From Desulforhopalus singaporensis (lineage in GTDB: Bacteria > Desulfobacterota > Desulfobulbia > Desulfobulbales > Desulfocapsaceae): a stretch of DNA of 64,000 nucleotides. Made by a program: the position numbers and the translations under genes. The notes under the pieces are model-generated. The model worked only from the letters and a program-made list of their open reading frames with translations. It did not search any database and was not told where the DNA came from. The stretch is from positions 124,001 through 188,000 of the forward strand of contig NZ_FNJI01000008.1 of the NCBI RefSeq assembly GCF_900104445.1. The letters are read 5' to 3'. How positions within the stretch are numbered: the stretch's first letter is position 1; the number at the start of each line of letters is the position of its first letter. Shown here one piece after another: positions 45,322-53,444 of the stretch.

Positions 45322-45635
45322 GTTGAATTCCTGAGTAGTTTTCGTCAAAAAGGGAAAGGGTTGAAGGCCTGGCAAATCCTGTATATTACGATCCAACAAT
45401 AAAGAAAGCAACAATAACTGTAACCACGCAACGAACAGGCCGCGCAGATACTCTTTTATCACAGGTAAAACTGCGATGAAAGTATTTGCATTTCCGGCCA
45501 ACGGCATTACTGTACAGGATGTTCGATCTCGTGTTATATATTTTGTTCGTTCGGGCAGGTGGACAACGGCAAGACCGCTTTACCGAACTGCCCCGTTTAT
45601 AGCTGTTTAGATTACAATTTTTAGGAGGACCGGAA
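45322..45635. other. Divergent intergenic region between ftsY and mrp
   Basis: 314 bases with no convincing gene. The ftsY frame is open on the minus strand through 45507. AGGAGG lies directly before mrp. I see no clear promoter consensus, RNA gene or strong repeat; both promoters presumably lie here. Confidence 0.5.
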
Positions 45636-46580
45636 ATGGCTGGATCTTGTGGAGGATCCTGTGGTACTGCAGAGGCGCAACAAGCTGCCGCTGCGCAACA
45701 GGAACTGGCAATAAAAAAATCCCTTGGAAAAATTAAAAATAAAATCCTTGTAATGTCGGGTAAAGGCGGTGTAGGAAAATCCACCGTGTCCGTGAATCTT
45801 GCGCTGGGCCTGGCCAAGCAGGGATACCAGGTCGGGCTGATGGATGTCGATATCCATGGGCCGGATGTGGTAAGAATGCTTGACCTCAAGGGTACGATAG
45901 AGCCGCCCGCCACCGAGGGCGGGCTGGTGCCGCCTCTCAAATACAGCGACAACCTCAAGGTGGTCTCCCTGGAATATATGATGCGTGATCGCGATGAAGC
46001 GATTATCTGGCGCGGTCCCCTCAAAATTCAGGCTATCAGGCAGTTTGTATCGGATATGGACTGGGGTGAACTCGACTACCTGGTGATCGATGCTCCCCCG
46101 GGGACCGGCGACGAACCGCTCTCCGTGGCACAGACCATTCCCAATGTCAAAGCGGTGGTAGTGACCACCCCGCAGCAGGTCGCTCTGGCCGATGTGAGGA
46201 AATCTATCAACTTCTGTAAGACGGTCAAGGTGGAGATTGCCGGCGTTATAGAAAACATGTCCGGTTTTGTCTGCCCCCACTGCAACGAAACAGTGGATAT
46301 CTTCAAGTCCGGCGGCGGCGAGCAGCTCGCCCGCGACCTCGAGCTTCCCTTCCTTGGCAGGATCCCCATGGATCCGAAGGTGGTCATGGCCGGGGACGAC
46401 GGCAAGCCTTATCTATCTTCGGACGCTGACAGTCCGGCGATAACAGCCTTCGGCAAGGTGGTGAAATCAGTTGAACTGAGACTCCCGCCGGTTGCCGAAC
46501 CGGTCCCGCTGCAGATGGCCAGCACCGCGACAAGCTCCTGTGCATGCAGCGGTGGAAGCTGTTCGTCAGGATCCAACTGA
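45636..46580 (+). CDS. Mrp/NBP35-family Fe-S cluster carrier ATPase
   Basis: This 314-residue cytoplasmic P-loop ATPase assembles or transfers 4Fe-4S clusters to apoproteins. Seen: a Cys-containing N-terminus (GSCGGSCGTAE), the deviant Walker A VMSGKGGVGKSTVSVNLA near residue 35-52, MDVDIHGPDVVRM, VIDAPPGTGDEPLSV, and the bridging CPHC near residue 214. An extra Cys-rich tail (SCACSGGSC) ends the protein, seen in many Mrp proteins of anaerobes. AGGAGG precedes the ATG. Strict anaerobes with many Fe-S enzymes, like those in this window, would depend on it. A bidirectional terminator follows. Confidence 0.93.
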   Translation: MAGSCGGSCGTAEAQQAAAAQQELAIKKSLGKIKNKILVMSGKGGVGKSTVSVNLALGLAKQGYQVGLMDVDIHGPDVVRMLDLKGTIEPPATEGGLVPPLKYSDNLKVVSLEYMMRDRDEAIIWRGPLKIQAIRQFVSDMDWGELDYLVIDAPPGTGDEPLSVAQTIPNVKAVVVTTPQQVALADVRKSINFCKTVKVEIAGVIENMSGFVCPHCNETVDIFKSGGGEQLARDLELPFLGRIPMDPKVVMAGDDGKPYLSSDADSPAITAFGKVVKSVELRLPPVAEPVPLQMASTATSSCACSGGSCSSGSN

Positions 46581-46666
46581 TTTTTCCACAGCGGATCGGT
46601 ACTGTTGCCGGGAGTTGGCGAAAGTTGCTGACAAACAACGGCGCAGCGCCACTATTGTAACAATCA

Positions 46667-46698
46667 AAAAGGCTGGTGAATCATTTCACCGGCCTTTT
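46667..46698 (+). terminator. Intrinsic terminator after mrp
   Basis: Arms 46667-46680 and 46685-46698 (AAAAGGC outermost) pair over 14 bases with one G-U and the 4-base loop TCAT, with terminal A and T runs usable on either strand. Confidence 0.88.
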
Positions 46699-46730
46699 GC
46701 AACTCATACCAACTAGAATAAAGCGAGATT

Positions 46731-47357
46731 ATGATACTACAACAGCTCATGGTGGGGTCGATGGCAGTCTGCTGTTATATAGTGGCCTGTGAAGAGACGA
46801 AGATCGGTGCGGTCGTTGATCCTGGAGGAAATGAGGAGCAAATTCTGGAGGAAGTTGAAAAACTGGGTGTGAAGGTAAAGTATATCATTGCCACCCATGG
46901 CCATCCGGACCATGTATGCGGTAACCGCAGGATACAGGAAGCGACCGGTGCCAAGATAATCATGCATGAAAAGGATGCCGAGTTTTTTGAAAGCGACGAT
47001 GCCAGAAAATATTTTTCCATGCTCGGCCTTGAACCTTCTCCTCCGACCGACATCAAGGTTGCAGAGGGCGATGTTATCGAAATAGGCAACGTCACTCTCA
47101 AGGTGATTCACACCCCCGGACACACCCCCGGCGGAATGTGTCTGCTCAACGGCTCCGATGTTATCACCGGGGACACTCTTTTTGCCGGCGGCATAGGACG
47201 GACTGATTTCCCCGGCGGCTCCCATCAGCAGCTGCTCGATTCCATCCGCAACAAGCTTCTGGTGCTGCCGGAAGACACCAATGTATGGCCGGGTCACGGT
47301 TATGGCGGCCTGAAGTCTACCATCGGTGTCGAGAAAAGGAGCAACCCCTTTCTGTAG
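46731..47357 (+). CDS. Metallo-beta-lactamase-fold hydrolase (glyoxalase II-like)
   Basis: A 208-residue single-domain hydrolase. Seen: the metal-binding ATHGHPDHVCG near residue 55-65, the second histidine in VIHTPGHTPGGMCL, Asp in GDTLFAGGIGRTDFPGG, and the final His in VWPGHGYGG, the complete two-metal set. The GRTDFPGG segment is typical of hydroxyacylglutathione hydrolase-like/persulfide dioxygenase-like members; in an anaerobe a general thioester hydrolase is plausible. It lies between mrp and selB; the ribosome site is weak. Confidence 0.9.
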   Translation: MILQQLMVGSMAVCCYIVACEETKIGAVVDPGGNEEQILEEVEKLGVKVKYIIATHGHPDHVCGNRRIQEATGAKIIMHEKDAEFFESDDARKYFSMLGLEPSPPTDIKVAEGDVIEIGNVTLKVIHTPGHTPGGMCLLNGSDVITGDTLFAGGIGRTDFPGGSHQQLLDSIRNKLLVLPEDTNVWPGHGYGGLKSTIGVEKRSNPFL

Positions 47358-47520
47358 ACTCCGCTGGTTGTCTGGAAAATAAAAGATTTTTCCGCCATCC
47401 CTGTAAACAGGAAACAACAGGGGAGGGACCATCTCCGGGCTCGCTGCCGGGCGCAGTGCGGATGATTACAGATGGGCTTTCATTAATCAGTGAACAATAT
47501 TATTTCGGTAACCACATACG

Positions 47521-49455
47521 ATGCGTGAAATAGTACTAGGAACGGCGGGACACGTCGACCACGGCAAGACAAGCTTCGTAAAAGCGCTGACAGGTTTTGA
47601 AACCGACAGGCTCAAGGAAGAAAAAAAGCGGGGAATAACCATTGAACTCGGGTTCGCCTACCTTGACCTTCCATGTGGCCATCGTATAGGGATTGTCGAT
47701 GTTCCCGGCCATGAGAAGTTCGTCAAGACCATGGTCTCGGGTGTTAGCGGAATCGATATCCTCATCTTCATCGTTGCCGCCGACGAAGGGATCATGCCGC
47801 AGACGGTGGAGCACTTCGACATCTGCCGACTGATGGGTATTGAGCAGGGGATTGTCGTTATCACCAAGAAAGACATGGTCGATTCCGACTGGCTGGAAAT
47901 GGTCAACGATGAAGTCGTCGAGTTCTGCGAAGGTTCCTTTCTTGAAGGTGCGCCGATAATAAACGTCTCTTCAATAACCGGTGAAGGTATTGAAGAGGTG
48001 CGCAAGGAAATCGACAAGATGGTCCGGGCGCATAACTTCACCGAGGTGTTCGGGCCCTTCAGGTTATCGGTGGACCGGATTTTTGCCGTGAAAGGGTTCG
48101 GTTCGGTGGTAACCGGAACATCGATATCCGGACGAACAGAGATTGGCGAAGAACTATGCCTCTACCCATCGGGCCGGGTTGCCAAGGTCCGCGGTATCCA
48201 GGTGCATTCCCGGTCGGTAGAACAGGTGGAAGCGGGGCACAGGACCGCGATAAACCTGCAGGGTGTTGACACCGATGAAATAAAGAGAGGAATGGTGCTG
48301 GCGCCGCCAAACACCTTGAAGCCGAGCTATATGCTCGACTGCCACTTGATCTATCTCGGGGCAAATCCAAAGCCGCTGAAACATCGCACCAGGGTGCGGG
48401 TTCACCTGGGAACCGCCGAGATTCTCGGCAGGATATCCCTTCTTGACCGCGATGAACTGCAGCCGGGGGAGGAAGCGGTGGTCCAGTTCCTGCTCGAGGA
48501 CAAGGCTTCGGTCTGGCCGGGGGACAAGTATGTTATCCGCAGCTACTCCCCGATCCTGACCATCGGCGGAGGGACTGTGCTCGGTAACGTTTCGCCGAGA
48601 AAAAGGAAGAGGTTGGTTGAAAAAGACCGCGAGTATAATCGCAGTGTTGCTGAAATTATGCAGTCAGGGACGGTCGAGGACAAGATCCTGTGCCTGTTGA
48701 GCGAAAAGCAGGAAATGGGGCTTACCGCCGAGGAGATGTCTATACGTCTCGGCCTGTTCGGCAAACACCTGAACAAGGCTCTGCAGAACCCGATCTCGCA
48801 AAAGAAGATCGCAGTGGTGGATTCGGCTACCCAGCGCTACGTGGTTGTTGAAATAGCCGAAAAGATAAAGGACATGCTGGTTGCAAGGCTTGAAAAACAT
48901 CACAGGGATAAGCCGATGCTGCCCGGCCTGGCCAAGGAAGAACTGCGGTCCAGCCTGGGACGGGCGGTGGACCCCAAGGTGTTTAATTACTGCGTCAACG
49001 ATCTGGTCAAAAAAAACGTCATGGTCCAGGAGGGCTCTGATATCCGCATGGCCGGCCATGAAGTCGCGCTCAAGGCGGATGAAAAAGAGCTCCAGCAGGA
49101 ACTTGCCAGGTGGTACAGCGAGAAAGGGCTCTATACTCCGACTATAAAAGAGACCATGGACCATTTCGACGAATATCCTGCAACCCTGGTCAAGGAGGTT
49201 ATCAGCCTGCAGCTCAGGGAGGGACAGCTGGTAAAGATCAGCGAGAGCCTGTACTACGCCAGACAAGTTATCGATCCGCTGATCGACTCCGTTGTCTCCC
49301 ATATAGAGAAAAACGGCGAGATTGACGCCCCGGCGTTTAAGGAGCTTACCGGGCTTACCAGAAAATTTTCCATTCCTGTGCTCGAATACCTCGACCGGGT
49401 GAAAATAACCATGCGTGTCGGCGATAAGAGAATCTTGCGCAAGAAGGTTTCGTAG
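47521..49455 (+). CDS. selB: Selenocysteine-specific elongation factor
   Basis: This 644-residue GTPase delivers selenocysteyl-tRNA to UGA codons by binding the SECIS hairpin. Seen: G1 [13 protein letters not shown] near residue 7, G2 [16 protein letters not shown]3 [15 protein letters not shown] and G4 ITKKDMVD, then EF-Tu-like beta-barrel domains, and C-terminal winged-helix domains (from about residue 375 on, for example [20 protein letters not shown] and [13 protein letters not shown]) that bind the mRNA hairpin. Its presence means the organism makes selenoproteins. No selA, selD or tRNA-Sec gene is visible nearby. The ribosome site is weak; ATG 47521 fits the family start. Confidence 0.96.
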   Translation: MREIVLGTAGHVDHGKTSFVKALTGFETDRLKEEKKRGITIELGFAYLDLPCGHRIGIVDVPGHEKFVKTMVSGVSGIDILIFIVAADEGIMPQTVEHFDICRLMGIEQGIVVITKKDMVDSDWLEMVNDEVVEFCEGSFLEGAPIINVSSITGEGIEEVRKEIDKMVRAHNFTEVFGPFRLSVDRIFAVKGFGSVVTGTSISGRTEIGEELCLYPSGRVAKVRGIQVHSRSVEQVEAGHRTAINLQGVDTDEIKRGMVLAPPNTLKPSYMLDCHLIYLGANPKPLKHRTRVRVHLGTAEILGRISLLDRDELQPGEEAVVQFLLEDKASVWPGDKYVIRSYSPILTIGGGTVLGNVSPRKRKRLVEKDREYNRSVAEIMQSGTVEDKILCLLSEKQEMGLTAEEMSIRLGLFGKHLNKALQNPISQKKIAVVDSATQRYVVVEIAEKIKDMLVARLEKHHRDKPMLPGLAKEELRSSLGRAVDPKVFNYCVNDLVKKNVMVQEGSDIRMAGHEVALKADEKELQQELARWYSEKGLYTPTIKETMDHFDEYPATLVKEVISLQLREGQLVKISESLYYARQVIDPLIDSVVSHIEKNGEIDAPAFKELTGLTRKFSIPVLEYLDRVKITMRVGDKRILRKKVS

Positions 49456-49496
49456 CGTTGTACAGGAACCAGGGCAAAAAGGTATTATGTGAAAAG

Positions 49497-50960
49497 TTAT
49501 TTCAAGCTGTCAGTGTCGACCAGTTCGATCTGCAGGATTGTCCGGCTGGTGGCCTGCAGCCGAAAGCGGTAGTCGATTTCAAGTCCGATTACCGCCACCA
49601 CCTCGTTGTCGTGAACGAGCAGCGGCCAGCTTGACCGCAGCCGGGATGGGATGGCTTTCTCGTTGAAATAGCGGGCAATTTTCTTCTTTTTTTTCAGGTG
49701 AAACGGAGTGAATTTCTCGCCCTGGTAAAAAGGACGAATCTCAAGAGGAAACTGCAGGTTGTCGACGGCCACTGAAAGAACGGTGCCCGTTTTGTCAACC
49801 CGGATGGCAGGTGCATCAGCCTCTATTCTTGTCAGCACCACCGTTTTTCCTATGGCCGCCACTGGATAACAGCCTGGTCCTTCCACCATCAGACGATACG
49901 GAGCGGGGGCAGGGGCGGAGCCTCTTGTGGCGCCCTCTGCCAGGGGGCGGCTGAAAACCAGTATATCTTCTTTCAGGTAGAGCCGTACCCCGTCCGGCAG
50001 ATGAAGCTCGCAGACCGCCTGGTTGCGGCGGTCTTGGCTGTAATTTTCCAGCATGGTGGTGATTGTAGTTATCTGTTCGAAGTCCGGGCGGATCGCCATT
50101 GCCCAGAAACATTTTTCAAGGATTCTCCTGGCAATTGCCGGATGCTCGCTGAGCAGCGCGTTTGACTGCACCAGGATTTTTTTGTTTTTTCCCCCGTCGT
50201 TTTCTTCACTGGTACATCGCCTGAACCGGTCGGCTGTAAATTGTTCGAGGAAATCGTCATCGTTTTTGATGATATCCATGGTGTTGAGAACGCGCCGGTC
50301 GATGGCCGGGTTGAACTCTTTTCTGAGCATCGGCAGCAGTTCGAGCCTGATGCGGTTGCGCAGAAACCTGCGGTCCAGGTTGGAGGAATCCAAACACCAG
50401 CCGACCCCCAGGGTCTGCAGATAACTCTTAACTTCGCTCTTTGTCTGCAGCAGCAGGGGTCTTATGATCCTGCCATGACAGATCTGCATTCCGGCAAATC
50501 CCTTCAGCCCGCTGCCCCTGATAAGGCGGATGAAAAATTCTTCTACCTGGTCGTCGGCGGTGTGGCCTACGGCTATATGATGTGCTTGTTCCTCTTTGCG
50601 GATCCCTTCCAGTGCCCGGTATCGCAAAATACGTGCGGATTCCTCTATTGACCGGTGTTCCTCTTCGGCGAGTTCGTTTACCGCTACCGTCACACACCGG
50701 ATGGTGACGCCAAGCGCGGCGCAGATTTTAGCAATCGCCCGTTTTTCCTCATCAATCTCCCCCGGGCGCAGTCCGTGGTCGACATAGACAGCGACAAGCT
50801 GCGCAGCAGAAAAAATCTCTGCCATCAGGTGAAGAAGGCCTACGGAGTCGGAACCGCCCGACACACCAATGACCATGCGGTGGTCGGGTGCGGCCAGGTT
50901 ATGTCTGTTGATGACCTCGTTTACGGCTTGGGCCAGGGGGGTAAGTTCGGTGTCAGTCAA
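49497..50960 (-). CDS. tilS: tRNA(Ile)-lysidine synthetase
   Basis: This 487-residue enzyme converts the wobble cytidine of the AUA-reading isoleucine tRNA to lysidine using ATP and lysine. Seen: the PP-loop MVIGVSGGSDSVGLLHLM near residue 28-45, YVDHGLRPGEIDEEKRA, VGHTADDQVEEFFIRLIRG and the later RRNRIRLELLPML-like segment (FLRNRIRLELLPML). The C-terminal TilS domain runs to the end (ETFY-type FYQGEKFTPFHLKKKKKI). The start is TTG 50960, chosen because the PP-loop lies at the usual distance; no clear ribosome site. It converges on selB with only 41 bases between. Confidence 0.94.
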   Translation of the reverse strand: MTDTELTPLAQAVNEVINRHNLAAPDHRMVIGVSGGSDSVGLLHLMAEIFSAAQLVAVYVDHGLRPGEIDEEKRAIAKICAALGVTIRCVTVAVNELAEEEHRSIEESARILRYRALEGIRKEEQAHHIAVGHTADDQVEEFFIRLIRGSGLKGFAGMQICHGRIIRPLLLQTKSEVKSYLQTLGVGWCLDSSNLDRRFLRNRIRLELLPMLRKEFNPAIDRRVLNTMDIIKNDDDFLEQFTADRFRRCTSEENDGGKNKKILVQSNALLSEHPAIARRILEKCFWAMAIRPDFEQITTITTMLENYSQDRRNQAVCELHLPDGVRLYLKEDILVFSRPLAEGATRGSAPAPAPYRLMVEGPGCYPVAAIGKTVVLTRIEADAPAIRVDKTGTVLSVAVDNLQFPLEIRPFYQGEKFTPFHLKKKKKIARYFNEKAIPSRLRSSWPLLVHDNEVVAVIGLEIDYRFRLQATSRTILQIELVDTDSLK

Positions 50961-50997
50961 GTGAATGCAGTTATGGCTTAATTCTTGGTTATTGATT

Positions 50998-51006
50998 TGC
51001 TATAAT
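50998..51006 (+). promoter_or_regulatory. Extended -10 promoter upstream of the HPt gene
   Basis: TGCTATAAT at 50998-51006 combines a perfect -10 hexamer with the TGn extension. The -35 is poor, as usual for extended -10 promoters. Transcription toward the HPt gene would begin near 51013 and leave a leader of about 120 bases. Confidence 0.6.
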
Positions 51007-51094
51007 TACTACAGCATAACACGTAGGTTCACGGCTGGCACGTGACATTTAGCGATGAGACAGCGCAACTCCTGTAAAAAATGGATATTTAATA

Positions 51095-51117
51095 AAAAGG
51101 CGGCCTGGCTGCCTTTT
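51095..51117 (+). other. Leader hairpin just before the HPt ribosome site
   Basis: AAAAGGC (51095-51101) and GCCTTTT (51111-51117) pair, extended inward by two pairs including one G-U, leaving a small loop. TTTTA follows, so it could act as a terminator/attenuator or structured leader. The ribosome site (GGTGAAAG) starts three bases later. Confidence 0.5.
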
Positions 51118-51131
51118 ATGGTGAAAGCAAC

Positions 51132-51452
51132 ATGAGCGTAGAGCAGATAAGGCAGCACCTGGCGAGTCAGTATCATCTTACCGAATCCCAGATCGCAGAG
51201 ATGTTGCCGCGTTTTCTGGAAACCCTTTGTTCACATATGGATGATGTGGAGGAAGCCCTGAAAAATAATGATTACAAACGGTTGGGTGAAGCGGGCCATA
51301 AAATAAAAGGCGCTTTTCTCAACCTCGGCCTGGAAGAGAACGCAAAAAAAGCGTTCGTTCTGGAGAAAATCGGCAAGGAAGTTGATACTGAAAGCGATTG
51401 CGGTCAACTGGCTGCAGAACTCAGGGCGGCGGTTGACTCGTTGCTCGCCTAG
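51132..51452 (+). CDS. HPt-domain phosphotransfer protein
   Basis: This 106-residue single-domain protein is predicted to be a four-helix bundle. Seen: the phosphorylatable histidine region GEAGHKIKGAFLNLGLEENA near residues 52-71, with HKIKG matching the HxxKG core, flanked by helices MLPRFLETLCSHMDDVEEAL and CGQLAAELRAAVDSLL. It probably relays phosphate between a hybrid histidine kinase and a response regulator encoded elsewhere; neither is in the window. Its leader holds a hairpin. Confidence 0.85.
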   Translation: MSVEQIRQHLASQYHLTESQIAEMLPRFLETLCSHMDDVEEALKNNDYKRLGEAGHKIKGAFLNLGLEENAKKAFVLEKIGKEVDTESDCGQLAAELRAAVDSLLA

Positions 51453-51529
51453 ATTAAACGGGATTTCCCTTTGGTTTATCCGGGGAGCGGAAACAGACAA
51501 TTGGTAAACTTATACTGATTTATAAAGCG

Positions 51530-51583
51530 GGCTCCGGGAACAGTGTCAGGGGTGCAGCGGACTGCTTCTCCCCGGAGCCTCTC
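51530..51583 (+). terminator. Possible terminator after the HPt gene
   Basis: GGCTCCGGG (51530-51538) pairs perfectly with CCCGGAGCC (51571-51579) across a 32-base loop, and T-rich sequence follows from 51585. The large loop makes it only a moderate candidate. It lies between convergent HPt and mpl. Confidence 0.4.
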
Positions 51584-51591
51584 CTGTTATT

Positions 51592-53055
51592 TTATTTGGC
51601 AAAAGACACTGTCGTCATGTTGCGCAGCTGTTCCAGCAGCCTGTTGTGGATATTGTCGAATCCTCCGTTGGACAGAATCGCCACCACGTCCCCTGGCCTG
51701 AGCACGTCCTGCAGTAACTCCAGGATTTTTTCGGTAGTGTCAAAGGAAAAAGCCATGACCTTGCGATCCCGGGTAAGATCCTGCGCCAGTTTTGACGAAG
51801 AAAAAAGCTCATCTTCAGGCAGTCCCTCTATCGGAATAGGTTCGCGCAGGATGACCATGTCCGCCGCATCGAAAGAACTGACGTAGTCGTTTTGAAACAC
51901 CGACCTTCTCGATGAGTTGGTTCTCGGTTCAAAGACCGTCACCAGCCGTTTTCCGGTATAGCTCTGTTTAAGGGATGCGAGGGTTTCCTTTACCGCGGTG
52001 GGATGGTGGGCAAAATCATCGATGACAGTGATGTCGTCAACCACACCGCGCACCTCCTGGCGTCTTTTGGCCCCCTTGAACCGAGCCAGTCCTTTCGTCA
52101 TTGCATTGACGGATACCCCCAGGTGATCCATGACGATACAGACGGCCAGAGCGTTAAGGCAGTTGTGCGTCCCTGCCATTGCCAGCTCCATCTTCCCCCA
52201 CAACTGGCTGTTGTGAAAAATCTCAAAACTGGAACTACCGCTTGATGTCTGCTGGTTTTTAAAGGTCCAGCTGCAGGACTGGCCCAGGCCGTAACTTTCA
52301 ACCCGGCAGCGCGCTTTTGCCGCAATTTCCCTGACGTTTTCATCATCAAAGTTGGCAATCAGCAGGCCGTCTTCGGGAATAAGGGAGACAAATTTGGCAA
52401 AGGAGCGCTTGATGGCGTCAAGATCGGCAAAGATGTCGGCATGGTCGAACTCGATGGAGGTGATGACCGCAACCTGGGGGCGATAGTGCAGGAACTTGGA
52501 TTGTTTGTCAAAAAAAGCGGTGTCGTACTCATCACCTTCGGCAACAAAATAGCTCCCTTCGCCCAGCCTGAAATTGGTGCCGAATTCGGATACGATTCCA
52601 CCTATCATGAAGGTGGGATCAAGCCCGGCGTGATAAAGGCTGCTGGCGAGCAGCGAACATGTCGTCGTTTTCCCGTGGGTCCCGGCAATAACCAGCGACG
52701 TGCGTAAGCTGATAAAAAAATGAGACAGCGCCTGGGGGAAGGAGAGGTAGCGGATATCGGTTTGTGAGAGTGCGACCGCCTCCGGGTTTTTTCTGGTGAT
52801 AACGTTGCCGACGATCACCAGATCGGGTGGTGGATTGAGGTTTTCCGGGCGATAGCCGTTTTCGATCTCTATTTTCTGGTCCGCCAGAAAATCGGACATT
52901 GGCGGATACACGTTGCTGTCGCTTCCGGTAACCCGGTATCCCGATCTCTTCAACATGCCGGCAAGGGCTGCCATGCCGGTGCCGCAGATCCCCATCAGGT
53001 GAATGTGGCGTATGTTTTCCGGTGCGTAATTATAGGCTGGGTCAAGATTCATCAT
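51592..53055 (-). CDS. mpl: UDP-N-acetylmuramate:L-Ala-gamma-D-Glu-meso-DAP ligase (murein peptide ligase)
   Basis: This 487-residue Mur-ligase-family enzyme reattaches recycled murein tripeptide to UDP-MurNAc. Seen: IRHIHLMGICGTGMAALAGM (UDP loop), YRVTGSDSNVYPPMSDFL, the ATP loop IAGTHGKTTTCSLLAS near residue 120, EGDEYDTAFFDKQSKFLHY and FKGAKRRQEVRG, then DDFAHHPTAVKETL. YPPMSDFL and the EYDTAFFDK segment distinguish Mpl from MurC. It follows a small conserved-looking gene by three bases on the minus strand. Mpl needs UDP-MurNAc, which the AmgK/MurU-like pair in this window could supply. Confidence 0.95.
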   Translation of the reverse strand: MMNLDPAYNYAPENIRHIHLMGICGTGMAALAGMLKRSGYRVTGSDSNVYPPMSDFLADQKIEIENGYRPENLNPPPDLVIVGNVITRKNPEAVALSQTDIRYLSFPQALSHFFISLRTSLVIAGTHGKTTTCSLLASSLYHAGLDPTFMIGGIVSEFGTNFRLGEGSYFVAEGDEYDTAFFDKQSKFLHYRPQVAVITSIEFDHADIFADLDAIKRSFAKFVSLIPEDGLLIANFDDENVREIAAKARCRVESYGLGQSCSWTFKNQQTSSGSSSFEIFHNSQLWGKMELAMAGTHNCLNALAVCIVMDHLGVSVNAMTKGLARFKGAKRRQEVRGVVDDITVIDDFAHHPTAVKETLASLKQSYTGKRLVTVFEPRTNSSRRSVFQNDYVSSFDAADMVILREPIPIEGLPEDELFSSSKLAQDLTRDRKVMAFSFDTTEKILELLQDVLRPGDVVAILSNGGFDNIHNRLLEQLRNMTTVSFAK

Positions 53056-53058
53056 AAC

Positions 53059-53247
53059 TTATCGGTTTCGTACACTGTTGGCGATTGTCGTGTAAATGTT
53101 GTCAAAAGTATGGGCAAAGGTCGCCGGCGTCACCCTGCCTACCTCGATAAATTTTACCGTGATCTCTTTAGCGAATTTTAAAATAGTCTCATTGGAAACA
53201 TCTGATTTTTCGATGTTTTTTGAGGTGTTGTTTCTAGCGTCGTTCAT
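53059..53247 (-). CDS. Small protein of unknown function upstream of mpl
   Basis: This 62-residue product has an excellent AAGGAG site seven to eight bases before ATG 53247 and ends three bases before mpl, so it is very probably translated and coupled to mpl. Seen: a polar N-terminus followed by a helical segment ETILKFAKEITVKFIEVGRV and PATFAHTFDNIYTTIANSVR. The helix-turn-helix-like spacing loosely recalls the N-terminal half of MucR/Ros proteins without their zinc finger; this is only an impression. No membrane segment or cysteine is present. Confidence 0.75.
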   Translation of the reverse strand: MNDARNNTSKNIEKSDVSNETILKFAKEITVKFIEVGRVTPATFAHTFDNIYTTIANSVRNR

Positions 53248-53272
53248 TACTTATACTCCTTTTATCAATAAA

Positions 53273-53322
53273 CGCCTCCGCCGCATGAAGAAGGCCAGTT
53301 CGTCGTGAGAGCAGCGGAGGCG
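53273..53322. other. Inverted repeat between hrpB and the small gene
   Basis: CGCCTCCGC (53273-53281) and GCGGAGGCG (53314-53322) pair perfectly over nine bases across a 32-base loop. No T tract follows on the minus strand within the leader, so a leader structure is as likely as a terminator. The rest of the 197-base gap shows no gene. Confidence 0.35.
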
Positions 53323-53444
53323 GTGTGTCGGGAATAACCGGTCAAGCCATCCCCGTAACTGGTAGATTAATACGTCATACACCAACTTTATTCCACAACT
53401 GATTATTACACAACGTGCATGATAACAAAATCAGCATGTGAGGA

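Noticed and set aside
53273-53322. Relation between the two nine-base stems with 32-base loops at 51530 and 53273
   Set aside because: The stem sequences are unrelated; the equal loop length looks like coincidence.
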